64,000 nt of DNA. It comes from Deltaproteobacteria bacterium IMCC39524 (GTDB lineage: Bacteria; Desulfobacterota; Desulfuromonadia; Desulfuromonadales; BM103). The stretch spans positions 124,001-188,000 of the forward strand of contig JARUHJ010000002.1 of the NCBI GenBank assembly GCA_029667085.1, given 5' to 3'. Shown here piece by piece: positions 8,463 through 16,845 of the stretch (position 1 is its first letter; every line of letters starts with the position of its first letter). The notes under the pieces were generated by a model. It searched no databases. It saw only the letters and a program-made list of their open reading frames with translations, and was not told where the DNA came from. A program made the translations under genes and the position numbers.

Positions 8463-9212
8463 TTAGAAAACAAAGGATACGAAACCACCAACTGATAAAT
8501 CACTTTTATATTTTCCTTCTAACTCAAAGGACATATTTTCTGTCCTCCAAGCTAACCCACCGTAGGCTCCAAGGTTATGGTTCTCATCAATGTCCGTATC
8601 GTCTGACACGCTTGCGAAGCCATTTGAAACTTTTAAATCTAAATTTGCTGTTGATATGTAGGCTACAGGGCCAAAATAAAAAAGAGCATTATTAGCTTTT
8701 ACCTGAACAGGAAAAGCTAATTCAGCATCTACAACATTTTCTATAGTAGTTGTTAAATCAAAAGCGGTTCCGCCCAAAAGAAGCGTTGTACTGTCATCGA
8801 AGGAATCGATATACGAGACCTGTAGTACTCCACCAATCCCAAAGACTTGGCCTTGGAAGAACTCATTTCTCATCCCGACAGCAAACATGAGCTCTTCATC
8901 CGCATCAAAATCCAAGTCGTCATCGTCTTCAAGGTCTGCAACACCAATTCTCGCAAAGACTTCATAATTCGGTGTACTCTCATCGCCAAAGACTGCTCCT
9001 ATGTGGGCATAAGCTTGATTTTGTTCCATCTCAACATCTCCGCCACCGTCGACGTCCCATTCAGATTGGACGTAACTGTAACCTACACCAACATTTGGAG
9101 ATGCGACGCCACCTGAAATGTTTACTGCCGGCGTAGCTGGCCCAATATGCTGAGCGTTAGCAAAAGATGCACACGAAACGACAACCAATAAAGTTAAAAC
9201 CAACCTTTTCAT
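8463..9212 (-). CDS. Outer-membrane beta-barrel protein, unknown function
   Basis: The 249-residue protein has a signal peptide (MKRLVLTLLVVVSCASFANA). The mature chain is made of alternating short beta-like strands and Gly/Asp-rich loops (GVGYSYVQSEWDVDGGGDVE, ADLEDDDDLDFDADEE) and ends in a C-terminal Phe (FVSFVF), as expected for a BAM-inserted barrel. At this size an 8-10 strand barrel is likely. AAGGAGG precedes the ATG by 7 bases. It is transcribed alone, between repeat copies 1 and 2, with its own terminator. No specific substrate or family is recognised. Confidence 0.75.
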   Translation of the reverse strand: MKRLVLTLLVVVSCASFANAQHIGPATPAVNISGGVASPNVGVGYSYVQSEWDVDGGGDVEMEQNQAYAHIGAVFGDESTPNYEVFARIGVADLEDDDDLDFDADEELMFAVGMRNEFFQGQVFGIGGVLQVSYIDSFDDSTTLLLGGTAFDLTTTIENVVDAELAFPVQVKANNALFYFGPVAYISTANLDLKVSNGFASVSDDTDIDENHNLGAYGGLAWRTENMSFELEGKYKSDLSVGGFVSFVF

Positions 9213-9350
9213 GTTTTTTCCTCCTTAGATTTGTGAAACCATCACCCCAAAAAACCATGTGTACGCTGTGTCTTCAGTCTCATTCATCAAACATTTCGGT
9301 TCAATCACGAAACAAGTAATTCGTTAACTACACATTAAAGCTTGCGGCAC

Positions 9351-9392
9351 AAAAAACCGCCGGTCAGCACAAAGCCAACAGCAGCGGTTCAG
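9351..9392. repeat. Hairpin associated with the dispersed repeat (copy a)
   Basis: AAAAAACCGC and GCGGTT arms enclose a GGTCAGCA...AGCCAACAGC loop. A close relative is at 15770-15807, and both lie 120-170 bases before a left half of the dispersed repeat. On the minus strand it ends in a T-run and could act as a terminator. Confidence 0.65.
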
Positions 9393-9513
9393 GTTCTCTT
9401 TATAGGTAGTCCTGCAAGCCTGTAGATCATTTTCATCCCCCGACAAAAACATCAAATAAGATTCTGTTAATCTACTCGCCGATAGGCAGTAAGTAAAGGG
9501 TTATTTATTGTTT

Positions 9514-9700
9514 ATCCTCTTGCATTGTTTTGAGGTCTCCAGATTCAATAAAACACGAAATTCTTGCTGACTCTGCATTCCAGTAAAAAAGGTCACCAAA
9601 GCGTAAACCCTGGTGACCATAATTTTGTGGATTAAAGAGCTTACTGAATACCTCTATCAATAAGAAGCCGTTTTTCTTCTCGTAAGTCGTGAATTGTAAA
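9514..9700 (+). repeat. Dispersed accessory repeat, copy 2 (complete)
   Basis: The left half runs from ATCCTCTTGCATTGTTTTGA through CGAAATTCTTGCTGACTCTG to CCAGTAAA. The hairpin GGTCACC...GGTGACC follows, with compensating changes relative to GGCCACC/GGTGGCC in other copies. The right half carries GGATTAAAGAGCTTACTGAA and ATCAATAAGAAGCCG, ending AGTCGTGAATTG. It lies between the barrel gene and the small zinc-ribbon gene. Confidence 0.9.
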
Positions 9701-9715
9701 AAAAGTGTCTGATCT

Positions 9716-9892
9716 TCATGGATAACATGGATGCCTTGTTTGGCAGGATTCGCATGTCCATGTTTTGTTCTTATTGCGGGTCATTTTTTCGCCACACTCT
9801 GGGCAGCGGAGATCTCGATGTAAATACCCAAAAGCCGAAACACAAATGATTAAAAGAACAAATACAGCAAGAATAAAACCTGCAACTCCCAA
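9716..9892 (-). CDS. Small membrane zinc-ribbon protein
   Basis: The 58-residue protein has one N-terminal transmembrane helix (GVAGFILAVFVLLIICVSAF) followed by a cytoplasmic-type zinc ribbon with CPEC and CESC pairs. The start is taken as TTG because GGGAGGTGA lies 6-7 bases before it; an upstream start would run through that site. The ribosome site overlaps the end of the 25-residue gene, implying translational coupling. Function is unknown; the fold resembles short rubredoxin-like or DNA-binding ribbons tethered to the membrane. Confidence 0.6.
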   Translation of the reverse strand: MGVAGFILAVFVLLIICVSAFGYLHRDLRCPECGEKMTRNKNKTWTCESCQTRHPCYP

Positions 9893-9896
9893 AAGA

Positions 9897-9974
9897 TCAC
9901 CTCCCTCGGAAAAGGCAAAGAAACAGCACAAACACTGCAACCAGGACAACTATGACGCCGATTATATCTTCCAT
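9897..9974 (-). CDS. 25-residue single-helix membrane peptide
   Basis: The peptide is an acidic MED start followed by a hydrophobic helix (IIGVIVVLVAVFVLFLCLF) and a basic RGR end, giving inside-positive topology at the C terminus. AAGGAG lies 8 bases before the ATG. Its last codons overlap the ribosome site of the following zinc-ribbon gene. Composition, ribosome site and coupling support a real small protein; its function is unknown, and it could serve mainly as a coupled leader. Confidence 0.55.
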   Translation of the reverse strand: MEDIIGVIVVLVAVFVLFLCLFRGR

Positions 9975-10045
9975 TTAAAAATCTCCTTTTTTAAAAAAAT
10001 AGGCTCAATAGAATAATTTTCACATACCCTGCATTATAACAAAAA

Positions 10046-10086
10046 ATCCCCGCAGCCAAAGGATGGGGGAAGAGGTCTACGGGGAA
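10046..10086 (-). terminator. Terminator after the lipoprotein gene
   Basis: On the minus strand CCCCGTAG pairs with CTGCGGGG and is followed by ATTTTTTG. It is about 200 bases beyond the lipoprotein stop and just before the small-protein pair. TTATAAT follows at once and may be the -10 of that pair. Confidence 0.65.
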
Positions 10087-10287
10087 TGTCATTCAGGAGG
10101 CAAACAATTATCTGTTTACCCACCTATATTTTATCACTTTTCCCAACTCCTCATATATCCTTTCATTAAGTTCGACAACATAGGAATGCCCCCGGTCATA
10201 AGAAGGAGGGGCTTTCGTGTTTTATCAGTAGCTATCTATGGGATACACACCCAATTATATTCACTCACAATTTTGGATTTGTATTGC

Positions 10288-10830
10288 TTATATCTGGCCT
10301 AGAAAATCCTTGAACGCTTGTCTCGCTGTTATCGGGGCATCATTTGAGAAAACACCCTCGGCATAAGAATCCGTAAGTTCCACGGTGACATAAACATCTT
10401 CTGCCGCTACTATTTTTTCTATAAAGGACACATCTACAAGGTAATCTTTTGAAGACCAATTAGATGGAGCAACGTAAAAACCAGAACCAGTAAAACCCTC
10501 TGAAGTTTCAATGTCTCTCAACCTGTCAATTGAACTCAAACTCAAAGTTTCACCATCGATATTGAAATGCAACGAGGGATCATCATCAAAGATATGAGAA
10601 CCACGTACCACTGCAGTAAGAATCAGTTTTTCGTTAGGCATTTTTGAACTTTTGAATAAAGCTAGTTTGATTATTGAACTATAAAGCCAGGCGGGCTCCA
10701 TAATAAGCTGTTTTGAACCATCAAAACTGGATGTAGCTTGCGTGATGTGTCCTGGCGACTGCGTTCCACATGAAGCCAAAGTAACGACTGATAATATCAA
10801 ACAGATAAGAAAGGCTCTTGCTATAATCAT
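10288..10830 (-). CDS. Predicted lipoprotein, unknown function
   Basis: The 180-residue protein has a lipoprotein signal: basic start, hydrophobic AFLICLILSVVTLAS and Cys at the lipobox TLASC. The mature part contains alternating beta-like segments (EKLILTAVVRGSHIF, YVTVELTDSY) and no catalytic motif that I recognise. The start was placed at the ATG with AGGAAA about 9 bases upstream; an ATG 16 codons earlier lacks a ribosome site and would bury the signal. It follows the methyltransferase gene in the same direction. Confidence 0.65.
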   Translation of the reverse strand: MIIARAFLICLILSVVTLASCGTQSPGHITQATSSFDGSKQLIMEPAWLYSSIIKLALFKSSKMPNEKLILTAVVRGSHIFDDDPSLHFNIDGETLSLSSIDRLRDIETSEGFTGSGFYVAPSNWSSKDYLVDVSFIEKIVAAEDVYVTVELTDSYAEGVFSNDAPITARQAFKDFLGQI

Positions 10831-10913
10831 GCTCGATTTTCCTGCATTCCTGTAACGCAAATGCTTACTTGCAGTCATATCTTATGAGACAAGTAGCAGA
10901 CAGTTTTAAGTAA

Positions 10914-11669
10914 TTAACCTTCCAGCTTTCTTGCTATGTAGACCCCATAACTGTAATACGACTTGTATTTCTCATATAGAGCGATTTCAGTTTCTTCAGC
11001 AGAGACTATAGCCTGCGCTTCTTTGCTTTTGCCGTTCCTCTTGAGAAAATCACCAAAGGTTCTCTGCATGGGGCGATAATAATTATCTAGCCAGCAGTGT
11101 TCCGGCAGCAAAAAGTAAGCAATCGGTGAATAGCCGTTGTCTTCCAGAGCTTTAATCTTTGATGATGCAGTATTGATTTCTGGATATTCTTTTTCCCAGT
11201 GCGCTTGAAGCTCACAGGGTCGGCTGTTTGTACTCCAAGTAATTTCTGATACAACCAGCATGCCCCCAGGCTTGAGAAAACGACTCCACTCCTTAATGCC
11301 CTGCTCAAACCCCATATTGTAGATAGCGCCTTCAGACCAGATCACATCATATTCTTCATCACAGAAAGGCAAATCCTCCATGGAGCAAACAAGAGGATGT
11401 ATTGAGTTTTCCACTTCTGCTGTTATGGAGTTTTCTTTCAAGACATCAATAAAATCTGGCAGAAAATCTACGGCAGTCACTTGAGCGTTTAACTGTTTGG
11501 CGAGCAAAATTGCTGAAGCACCAGTTCCACAACCAATATCAGCAATCTTTAATTTTTTCATCTTATCCAGCATGGCCAACGCAATGGCTTTTTCCGTTTC
11601 TTTAGCACCGCCAGGTCCTTGCCGATTCGCATGCTTATGAAGATCAATTAGAAGATCAAGCTTTTCCAT
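10914..11669 (-). CDS. Class I SAM-dependent methyltransferase
   Basis: The 251-residue protein has motif I ADIGCGTGASAILLA near residue 43, the acidic end of strand 2 (VTAVDFLPDF) and the post-motif LKPGGMLVVSEI. This is a standard Rossmann methyltransferase of UbiE/small-molecule type. The C-terminal part (NYYRPMQRTFGDFLKR) resembles methyltransferases that act on small metabolites or lipids. The substrate cannot be told. It precedes the lipoprotein gene on the same strand with a short gap, so the two may be cotranscribed. Confidence 0.8.
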   Translation of the reverse strand: MEKLDLLIDLHKHANRQGPGGAKETEKAIALAMLDKMKKLKIADIGCGTGASAILLAKQLNAQVTAVDFLPDFIDVLKENSITAEVENSIHPLVCSMEDLPFCDEEYDVIWSEGAIYNMGFEQGIKEWSRFLKPGGMLVVSEITWSTNSRPCELQAHWEKEYPEINTASSKIKALEDNGYSPIAYFLLPEHCWLDNYYRPMQRTFGDFLKRNGKSKEAQAIVSAEETEIALYEKYKSYYSYGVYIARKLEG

Positions 11670-11750
11670 TTAGGGGCATTCTCATCCTGAAAGGGCCTAA
11701 GCTTTTAGTCGTGTCAGACACCTGCCTTTGACACACTTAAAAATTCTCAG

Positions 11751-11926
11751 AAATCCTCTCACATTGTTTTGATGCCGTCAAACTTACAGAAATGCGAAAT
11801 TCTTGTTAACCCTGACATATAGGAAAGGCCACCAAGGATCGAACCCTGGTGCCATAGTTTTGTCTTCCTGAATGTCTCTATCAATAAGAAGCCGGTTTTC
11901 TTCTCATAAGTCGTGACATTTAAGAC
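11751..11926 (+). repeat. Dispersed accessory repeat, copy 3 (complete)
   Basis: The left half contains CACATTGTTTTGA and ATGCGAAATTCTTGTTAACC. The hairpin is GGCCACCAAGGATCG...CTGGTGCC. The right half lacks about 15 bases of the usual TATTAAAGAGCTTA part but keeps ATCAATAAGAAGCCG and ATAAGTCGTGACAT. It separates the methyltransferase and sulfatase units. Confidence 0.9.
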
Positions 11927-12007
11927 AGCGCCCAACAATAGCATTTCATCTTCAGGGATGGTTATGCGAAGGATCGGTTGAGGGACGGGGCTGAAAATTC
12001 ACAAACA

Positions 12008-13879
12008 TTATTGTAAAGAGGAGATATCGTACTTGTTTTCTTTTAGGTGTTTGAATATGAAATTCTTTATTTTTGTTGCGGATGGAACTTCATTCTCATC
12101 TAGTGGATTTGTATGACCTTCGATCTCACTTGAGACAATCTGGCCATCCTTTAAAGAGAGACAATAGAACCTGTCTCTAATGATGACCGACACCGCATGC
12201 AAACTATAGAAAGGTGCATTGTAGTTCGACGCCATAGACAACCCATTTATCCAATCCCTTTGTTTGACAATGGTTGAGATAATGGGTTTCTTTATCCCTG
12301 CATCACTGAGGAGAAGGGGTTCTCCGTCGAGCCAGCCCGGCACCTCTAAGCCCAAATAATCAAGGATCGCTGGGGCGATGTCGATAATCTGGACATTCTT
12401 GGTTACAAGACCACGGTGCTGCTGATTAGGGAAACGTATTATAAGGGGAAGTCTCTGGTTTGCTTCCCATTTTTTTCCATGATCTGAGGTTAATATTATA
12501 AGTGTGTTCTCATACTGGCCAATCTTTTTAAGGTGCTGTACGACTTCTCTCACATTATCATCAAAATCTAAAATAGCATCATCGTAAAAATCATCCATCC
12601 ACTTGTTGTCTTGCTCTTTGCCAGCTGAAAAAGTTGAATGTCGGGGGAAAAATTTGGGCCCATGGGTGCCCATTAAGTGCATATGTACGAAAAAAGGTTC
12701 CGGAGAATCTTCGATAAAATCAAAAAACTGCTTAATGCGTTCTGAGTCTGGAATACTCTTTTTCTTTTGTGTAACCATGCTAAAAGCATTGACCATATTT
12801 TTGATTCTAAAAGTGTGGAATAGGCGACCTTTGATTCGTTCCAAGGTTTGTTCAAGAAAATAAACCTCTGCCTCAAATATTTTATTAATTTTTTCGAGAA
12901 TTGGGATAGTAGTTTCCTCATTAATTGTCCGCCCATTAACCATATGGAACGCTTCCCTCATGTTTAGGTCATAAGCATCACCATAATGTCTGATGCTGAT
13001 ATCTGCACTGCGATACCCTTTTTTGCGAAGCACACCAGGGAGGTGTTGATAGATGTGAATACTAGTGAAAATGTCCGGATTGTAGATGACTTTTGTGTTG
13101 GTTGGCAGCTTGCCGCTTAATAATGAACCAATGGAACCTGGACTATTTGAATTGTTAGTAAAATTGTTTTCGAATAGCAGTGATTCGGGCAGAATTTTTT
13201 TTATGAAGGGCGTTGTGTTTCGATGATAACCATAAGCCGACATATGGGTCGCATTCAGACCGTCGGCTGAAAGAATTAGGATGTTGGGAAATTGGTCGAG
13301 GCCTTCCTTCAAGGTCGAGTGAGTTTCCACTTCTGTATTATCTGGAACTTTTGCTAACAGATAATTTGTTACAGTAATTACTGTCGAAAGTGTGACTAAT
13401 GTGCCAACAAAAAAGAAGGCTATGCGCCCCTTTGTGTTCCATAAATTCGAATTGAGCCATCTGTGAAGAGTTTGGTTTGAACAAACGAAGAGGAGAATAA
13501 TTAGCAGAGCATAGATGAAACGGATTATACCTCCCGATAAGCCTACATTAAAACCAAACAGTGTGTATGTGAAGTTTTCGAAAAGTAGAAAGGCTGTCGC
13601 GGCAATTATCAATGCGGGGAGGAGAAGGGCGGTATGTCTGAACAACTTTGCACGCCATGACTTTCTTGTCGTGGTCGTAAGTAACCCAATGAAAAGTAGA
13701 GACGGTACGGTTACTAAAACCAGAAATAAAGGTGCTGTTGCCAGTACCTCAATGCTTTGTAAAATACTAAAACGAGTCAAGAATGATGGCTTCGTAATAA
13801 AGAAAAGCCATTCCATGAAAAGGTAGATATAGCTGGCCAGTATCGTGAGTAGCGTAATTCTTGCAAACTCATGTCTCAT
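12008..13879 (-). CDS. Membrane sulfatase/phosphoethanolamine-transferase superfamily protein
   Basis: The 623-residue protein has about five N-terminal transmembrane helices (residues 5-180) followed by a periplasmic alkaline-phosphatase-like domain. That domain starts FPNILILSADGLNATHMSAYGYHRNTTPFI, where the Asp is a metal ligand. A Ser-rich NNSNSPGSIGSLLSG segment stands at the nucleophile position, and HMHLMGTHGPKFF and LTSDHGKKW supply the late His/Asp ligands. The layout matches LTA-synthase/EptA-like enzymes that modify envelope lipids or glycans. It is downstream of the NoeA-like gene by 17 bases and so belongs to a three-gene operon with the small YLDPG protein. The substrate is unknown. 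Confidence 0.82.
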   Translation of the reverse strand: MRHEFARITLLTILASYIYLFMEWLFFITKPSFLTRFSILQSIEVLATAPLFLVLVTVPSLLFIGLLTTTTRKSWRAKLFRHTALLLPALIIAATAFLLFENFTYTLFGFNVGLSGGIIRFIYALLIILLFVCSNQTLHRWLNSNLWNTKGRIAFFFVGTLVTLSTVITVTNYLLAKVPDNTEVETHSTLKEGLDQFPNILILSADGLNATHMSAYGYHRNTTPFIKKILPESLLFENNFTNNSNSPGSIGSLLSGKLPTNTKVIYNPDIFTSIHIYQHLPGVLRKKGYRSADISIRHYGDAYDLNMREAFHMVNGRTINEETTIPILEKINKIFEAEVYFLEQTLERIKGRLFHTFRIKNMVNAFSMVTQKKKSIPDSERIKQFFDFIEDSPEPFFVHMHLMGTHGPKFFPRHSTFSAGKEQDNKWMDDFYDDAILDFDDNVREVVQHLKKIGQYENTLIILTSDHGKKWEANQRLPLIIRFPNQQHRGLVTKNVQIIDIAPAILDYLGLEVPGWLDGEPLLLSDAGIKKPIISTIVKQRDWINGLSMASNYNAPFYSLHAVSVIIRDRFYCLSLKDGQIVSSEIEGHTNPLDENEVPSATKIKNFIFKHLKENKYDISSLQ

Positions 13880-13896
13880 AAAAATTCCACCTGCTC

Positions 13897-15300
13897 TTAT
13901 AATATCTCTGCAAAGTAAAGAATCCGAGTTCGTGATTCAAGAATCTCACTGCGTTGTATTGTGAAAGAATTTTTAAGGCAATTTTCGAAATATTCGACTT
14001 CATACTCGTCATGATTGCTTTCCTTGTTGCAGAGCAACTTCTTAACCATGACATCATCCTTGGTCACAAACTCTATCACCAGAGAGGTGTGCAGGCTCGC
14101 TAGCCACTGAACAAACTCTTGCAGCGGAACATTCGCTCCAATTACGATGTGGTGAATTAATGCTAGACATAGGGTGAGCTCAGGCTTACCACGTCTGGCT
14201 AGAGACTTTCTTTCCTGGCCCCGCCATCCTAAGTTTGGTGATGGGTCAGCAATATTAGCAACAAGTGGAAGGATGTTCTTGGCGTCATCATCATTTAAGG
14301 AACGATAAAGATGATCAATCGCCAAATGGTCGAAATCCAACGCGACCACGCAATCTGCATTTTCCGCGGCGATTTTCGAGAATGTTCCGGTGTTGCAACC
14401 GATATCCCAGACAAGCGGCCATCGGCGCAATGTTACGATCTCCCTTACAAATTCGGTTTTTCTACGATGATCAGAATCGCTATAGCTGTGGGTATTGGCA
14501 TAACTTGACCATTCCGAGTTGGAACGCTTCCATTCCAGTCCCTGTACGAGCTTTTGAATCCGCTGTACGTTGGCCTCAATAAGTTTCTTATTGAAACATG
14601 CTTTCTGAAGTTCGACCTTTATATCTCTATCAGCATCTCCGTAACGATTTTGAATTTTGGCCTGAAGAAAGACGTTCAAAAAGATCCCGGGCCGAAGGAG
14701 ATCCTTCGTGGACATAAGGTTATTAAATTGTTCAGGGGCAATCCCATCAATGCTGCCTCGGAGCCATGGATGAAAGGCCACGTCCTTGTAGGCCTGGAGA
14801 AAAAGAGGGTAGAGGAATAATTGGCAAAACTGCCGGTAACCGACCCAAGGGTCCCCTGGTTGAAGTATCTCAAAAGATGGGATGTCAATGAATACTGGTG
14901 TAGTACCGATCCATTGGACATTAAATGCAGATGAGTCCTTTAGAATCATATCCTCATCGAGAGCCGCGAGTAACAGTTCAAGGTGCAGCAGCGCAGCATT
15001 TTTTAGCATGCTAAAGGACCATTCGTAAGGATAAGAAACAAACGGGACTGCTTGATGTTTCAATACCGCTGCCCAGTCCTGAATAAGGTCTGGCGGAAAG
15101 CCCTCATCAGTCGGGTCAACTTGGGTCGTTCCCACAAGCTTCCCGGCAGCAAGAAAGTGCGGAAAAAGATTTGTCGATGACAATCTTTCCCAGTCGCAAA
15201 GTGCTTTTTTGCTCAGTCCACGGTAAATGTTGCCTCTACAATAAAACACTCTGCCGTTAGAGTCCCTAAAGGAGCTGGGTTCGACTTGGTAGTCGGTCAT
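13897..15300 (-). CDS. NoeA-like SAM-dependent methyltransferase
   Basis: The 467-residue protein begins with SFRDSNGRVFYCRGNIYRGL, close to the start of NoeA-type proteins. It has an N-terminal region with a kinase-like flavour (LLAALDEDMILKDSSAFNVQW, VFIDIPSFE) and a C-terminal methyltransferase domain (LVWDIGCNTGTFSKIAAENA near residue 300, then VVALDFDHLAIDHL). NoeA proteins were first described in rhizobial nodulation, but homologues are widespread near surface-glycan genes. Cotranscription with the sulfatase-family gene (17-base gap) suggests a shared envelope substrate. Confidence 0.72.
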   Translation of the reverse strand: MTDYQVEPSSFRDSNGRVFYCRGNIYRGLSKKALCDWERLSSTNLFPHFLAAGKLVGTTQVDPTDEGFPPDLIQDWAAVLKHQAVPFVSYPYEWSFSMLKNAALLHLELLLAALDEDMILKDSSAFNVQWIGTTPVFIDIPSFEILQPGDPWVGYRQFCQLFLYPLFLQAYKDVAFHPWLRGSIDGIAPEQFNNLMSTKDLLRPGIFLNVFLQAKIQNRYGDADRDIKVELQKACFNKKLIEANVQRIQKLVQGLEWKRSNSEWSSYANTHSYSDSDHRRKTEFVREIVTLRRWPLVWDIGCNTGTFSKIAAENADCVVALDFDHLAIDHLYRSLNDDDAKNILPLVANIADPSPNLGWRGQERKSLARRGKPELTLCLALIHHIVIGANVPLQEFVQWLASLHTSLVIEFVTKDDVMVKKLLCNKESNHDEYEVEYFENCLKNSFTIQRSEILESRTRILYFAEIL

Positions 15301-15377
15301 ATATTCAAGCCCTTAATCGTGCGAAGGTGGATATATCTCAAGGGGTGCCAGCTCTGACATAAAAAGTTCTGACAGGC

Positions 15378-15602
15378 TTACAGCTCTGTTTTTTCATCCC
15401 CGGCATTCTTGTGTTTACTGAATTGGAAAAGTGTTTTGAAACGGTTCCAGAAAAGCTTTACGAAAATAGCTATGCCGGCAATGCCACCAAGTATTACCTG
15501 AAGAATCAAGCTCCCCGCGCCTGGATCCAAGTATGCATGGGCAGGGCAGGTTGAAAAAATGATCATATAAAACATTAATGTGGCGATTCCTGTTTTTCTC
15601 AT
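15378..15602 (-). CDS. Small exported membrane protein with YLDPGAGS motif
   Basis: The 74-residue protein has a signal peptide (MRKTGIATLMFYMIIFSTCPAHA). The motif YLDPGAGSLILQVILGG follows immediately, then a second hydrophobic helix and a basic tail (KLFWNRFKTL). Short proteins with YLDPGxGS at the mature start recur next to sulfatase-like and methyltransferase envelope genes in proteobacteria; the role is unknown. AAGGAGG precedes the ATG. It is the first gene of the operon with the NoeA-like and sulfatase-family genes. Confidence 0.75.
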   Translation of the reverse strand: MRKTGIATLMFYMIIFSTCPAHAYLDPGAGSLILQVILGGIAGIAIFVKLFWNRFKTLFQFSKHKNAGDEKTEL

Positions 15603-15769
15603 TTATTTCCTCCTTGTTAGTATGTCCTACAATCAAAGAATCATCCCGATGATGGGGAAAAAAAGAAATTCAACAGTATGGCAGCCCATAACCAAAGCCA
15701 CCAAAAGCTACGTTAACCTAACTTTAGTTTCCTCCAGAACAGTAGGCTCAAATCCAGTGAATCAAACAA

Positions 15770-15807
15770 AAAAACCGCTGGTCAGCAATAAGCCGACAAC
15801 AGCGGTT
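15770..15807. repeat. Hairpin associated with the dispersed repeat (copy b)
   Basis: AAACCGCTG pairs with CAGCGGTT around GTCAGCAATAAGCCGACAA. It matches the hairpin at 9351-9392, and the 120 bases after each copy also share blocks such as TCATCC(A)TCCCCC and ACATCAAA. Confidence 0.7.
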
Positions 15808-15927
15808 GAAGTTTGATGAGTCTTGTCCAGTAAGTCGTTCGATCATCCATCCCCCATAGGATACATCAAAATTGCCATACAAATTATACTCGAGAAAAAT
15901 TAGCCGTCAAAGGGACGAGGTTCTTAT

Positions 15928-16004
15928 TATCCCTCCTACATTGTTTTGAGGGTTTGAAATTGGTTGAAATGCGAAATTCTTACTAACCCTGCAATTCAGT
16001 AAAA
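15928..16004 (+). repeat. Dispersed accessory repeat, copy 4 (left half)
   Basis: It contains TACATTGTTTTGAGGGTTTG, AATGCGAAATTCTTACTAAC and CCTGCAATTCAGTAAAA, then loses similarity. It lies immediately upstream of the serine recombinase, while a right half lies immediately downstream (16661). Confidence 0.88.
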
Positions 16005-16083
16005 TCTTCCGATCCTAGATAAACTTTCATGACCACTCCCACAGCAGCGGATGGGCAAAGACAGCTATTAAAGGGAGGCTATC

Positions 16084-16656
16084 ATGGGCATGAGAGTAGG
16101 TTATGCAAGGGTTAGTACCGTTGGCCAGAAACTGGAAGTTCAAATGGACCACTTGTCAGATTGTGAACGCATCTTTCGAGAGAAAGCCTCGGCCAGTTCG
16201 ACCAAAAATCGTCCTGAACTAAAAAATGCTCTCGACTTTGTTAGGGAGGAAGATGTTTTCGTGGTCACAAAGCTTGATCGCCTTGCTCGATCCGTAGTTG
16301 ATTTATCAATAATTGTTCAGCGACTTGAAGAGAAGAATGTGGATCTCGTTGTCATGGACCAGGGGATCGACACCACAACCATCTACGGCAAACTTCAATT
16401 CAACATTCTCGCAGCTATTGGTGAATTTGAGCGAGGATTGATCAGGGAACGCTCACTGGAGGGCCGAGAGAAAGCCAAAGCTCGCGGTGTTGTCTTCGGG
16501 GCGAAACCAAAACTTACACCTCAAGAGATAGTCGAACTTGTAAATGATTACGAAACGCCAGGGTGTAGTAAACGTGAGATTGCCGAACATTATGGCATCA
16601 GCACATCCTCTGTATATCGACTATATTATGAGAACAGACAGGCATTGTCTGCATGA
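16084..16656 (+). CDS. Serine recombinase (resolvase/invertase family)
   Basis: The 190-residue protein is the size of Tn3 resolvase and Hin/Gin invertases. The N terminus is MGMRVGYARVSTVGQKLEVQ with nucleophile Ser11. Conserved Arg residues are in TKLDRLARS and GEFERGLIRERSLEG, and the C-terminal helix-turn-helix is CSKREIAEHYGISTSSVYRL. It should cut and rejoin short paired sites through Ser-DNA intermediates. GGGAGG lies 6 bases before the ATG. No transposase, inverted terminal repeats or invertible segment is obvious next to it. It is flanked by a left half and a right half of the dispersed repeat, which makes it the prime candidate enzyme for the array. Confidence 0.92.
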   Translation: MGMRVGYARVSTVGQKLEVQMDHLSDCERIFREKASASSTKNRPELKNALDFVREEDVFVVTKLDRLARSVVDLSIIVQRLEEKNVDLVVMDQGIDTTTIYGKLQFNILAAIGEFERGLIRERSLEGREKAKARGVVFGAKPKLTPQEIVELVNDYETPGCSKREIAEHYGISTSSVYRLYYENRQALSA

Positions 16657-16660
16657 ACAC

Positions 16661-16773
16661 AAAAGGCCACCCGACGATGATCCGGTGGCCTTGATTCTGT
16701 GGATTAAAGAGCTTACTGAATACCTCGATCAATAATAACCCGATTTTCGTCTTATAAGTCGTGATTTACAAAA
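16661..16773 (+). repeat. Dispersed accessory repeat, copy 5 (right half)
   Basis: It starts with the hairpin AAAAGGCCACCCG...CCGGTGGCCTT only five bases after the recombinase stop, so it probably also serves as its terminator. It then carries GGATTAAAGAGCTTACTGAA, ATCAATAATAACCCG and ATAAGTCGTGAT. Confidence 0.9.
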
Positions 16774-16845
16774 ACATTCATCGTGGGTGCTTGAGTCCGG
16801 ATTGATCCCCGAACCAGCCGGTGCAGGTACTGGAATGAAATAATG

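Noticed and set aside
10063-10302. 79-codon plus-strand frame between terminator and lipoprotein gene
   Set aside because: It starts inside a terminator hairpin, has no ribosome site, and its composition is not protein-like.
11828-11870. T-arm-like GGGTTCGATCC on the minus strand of repeat hairpins as a tRNA gene
   Set aside because: Other copies lose the T-loop bases while keeping the hairpin, and no acceptor, D or anticodon arms can be drawn.
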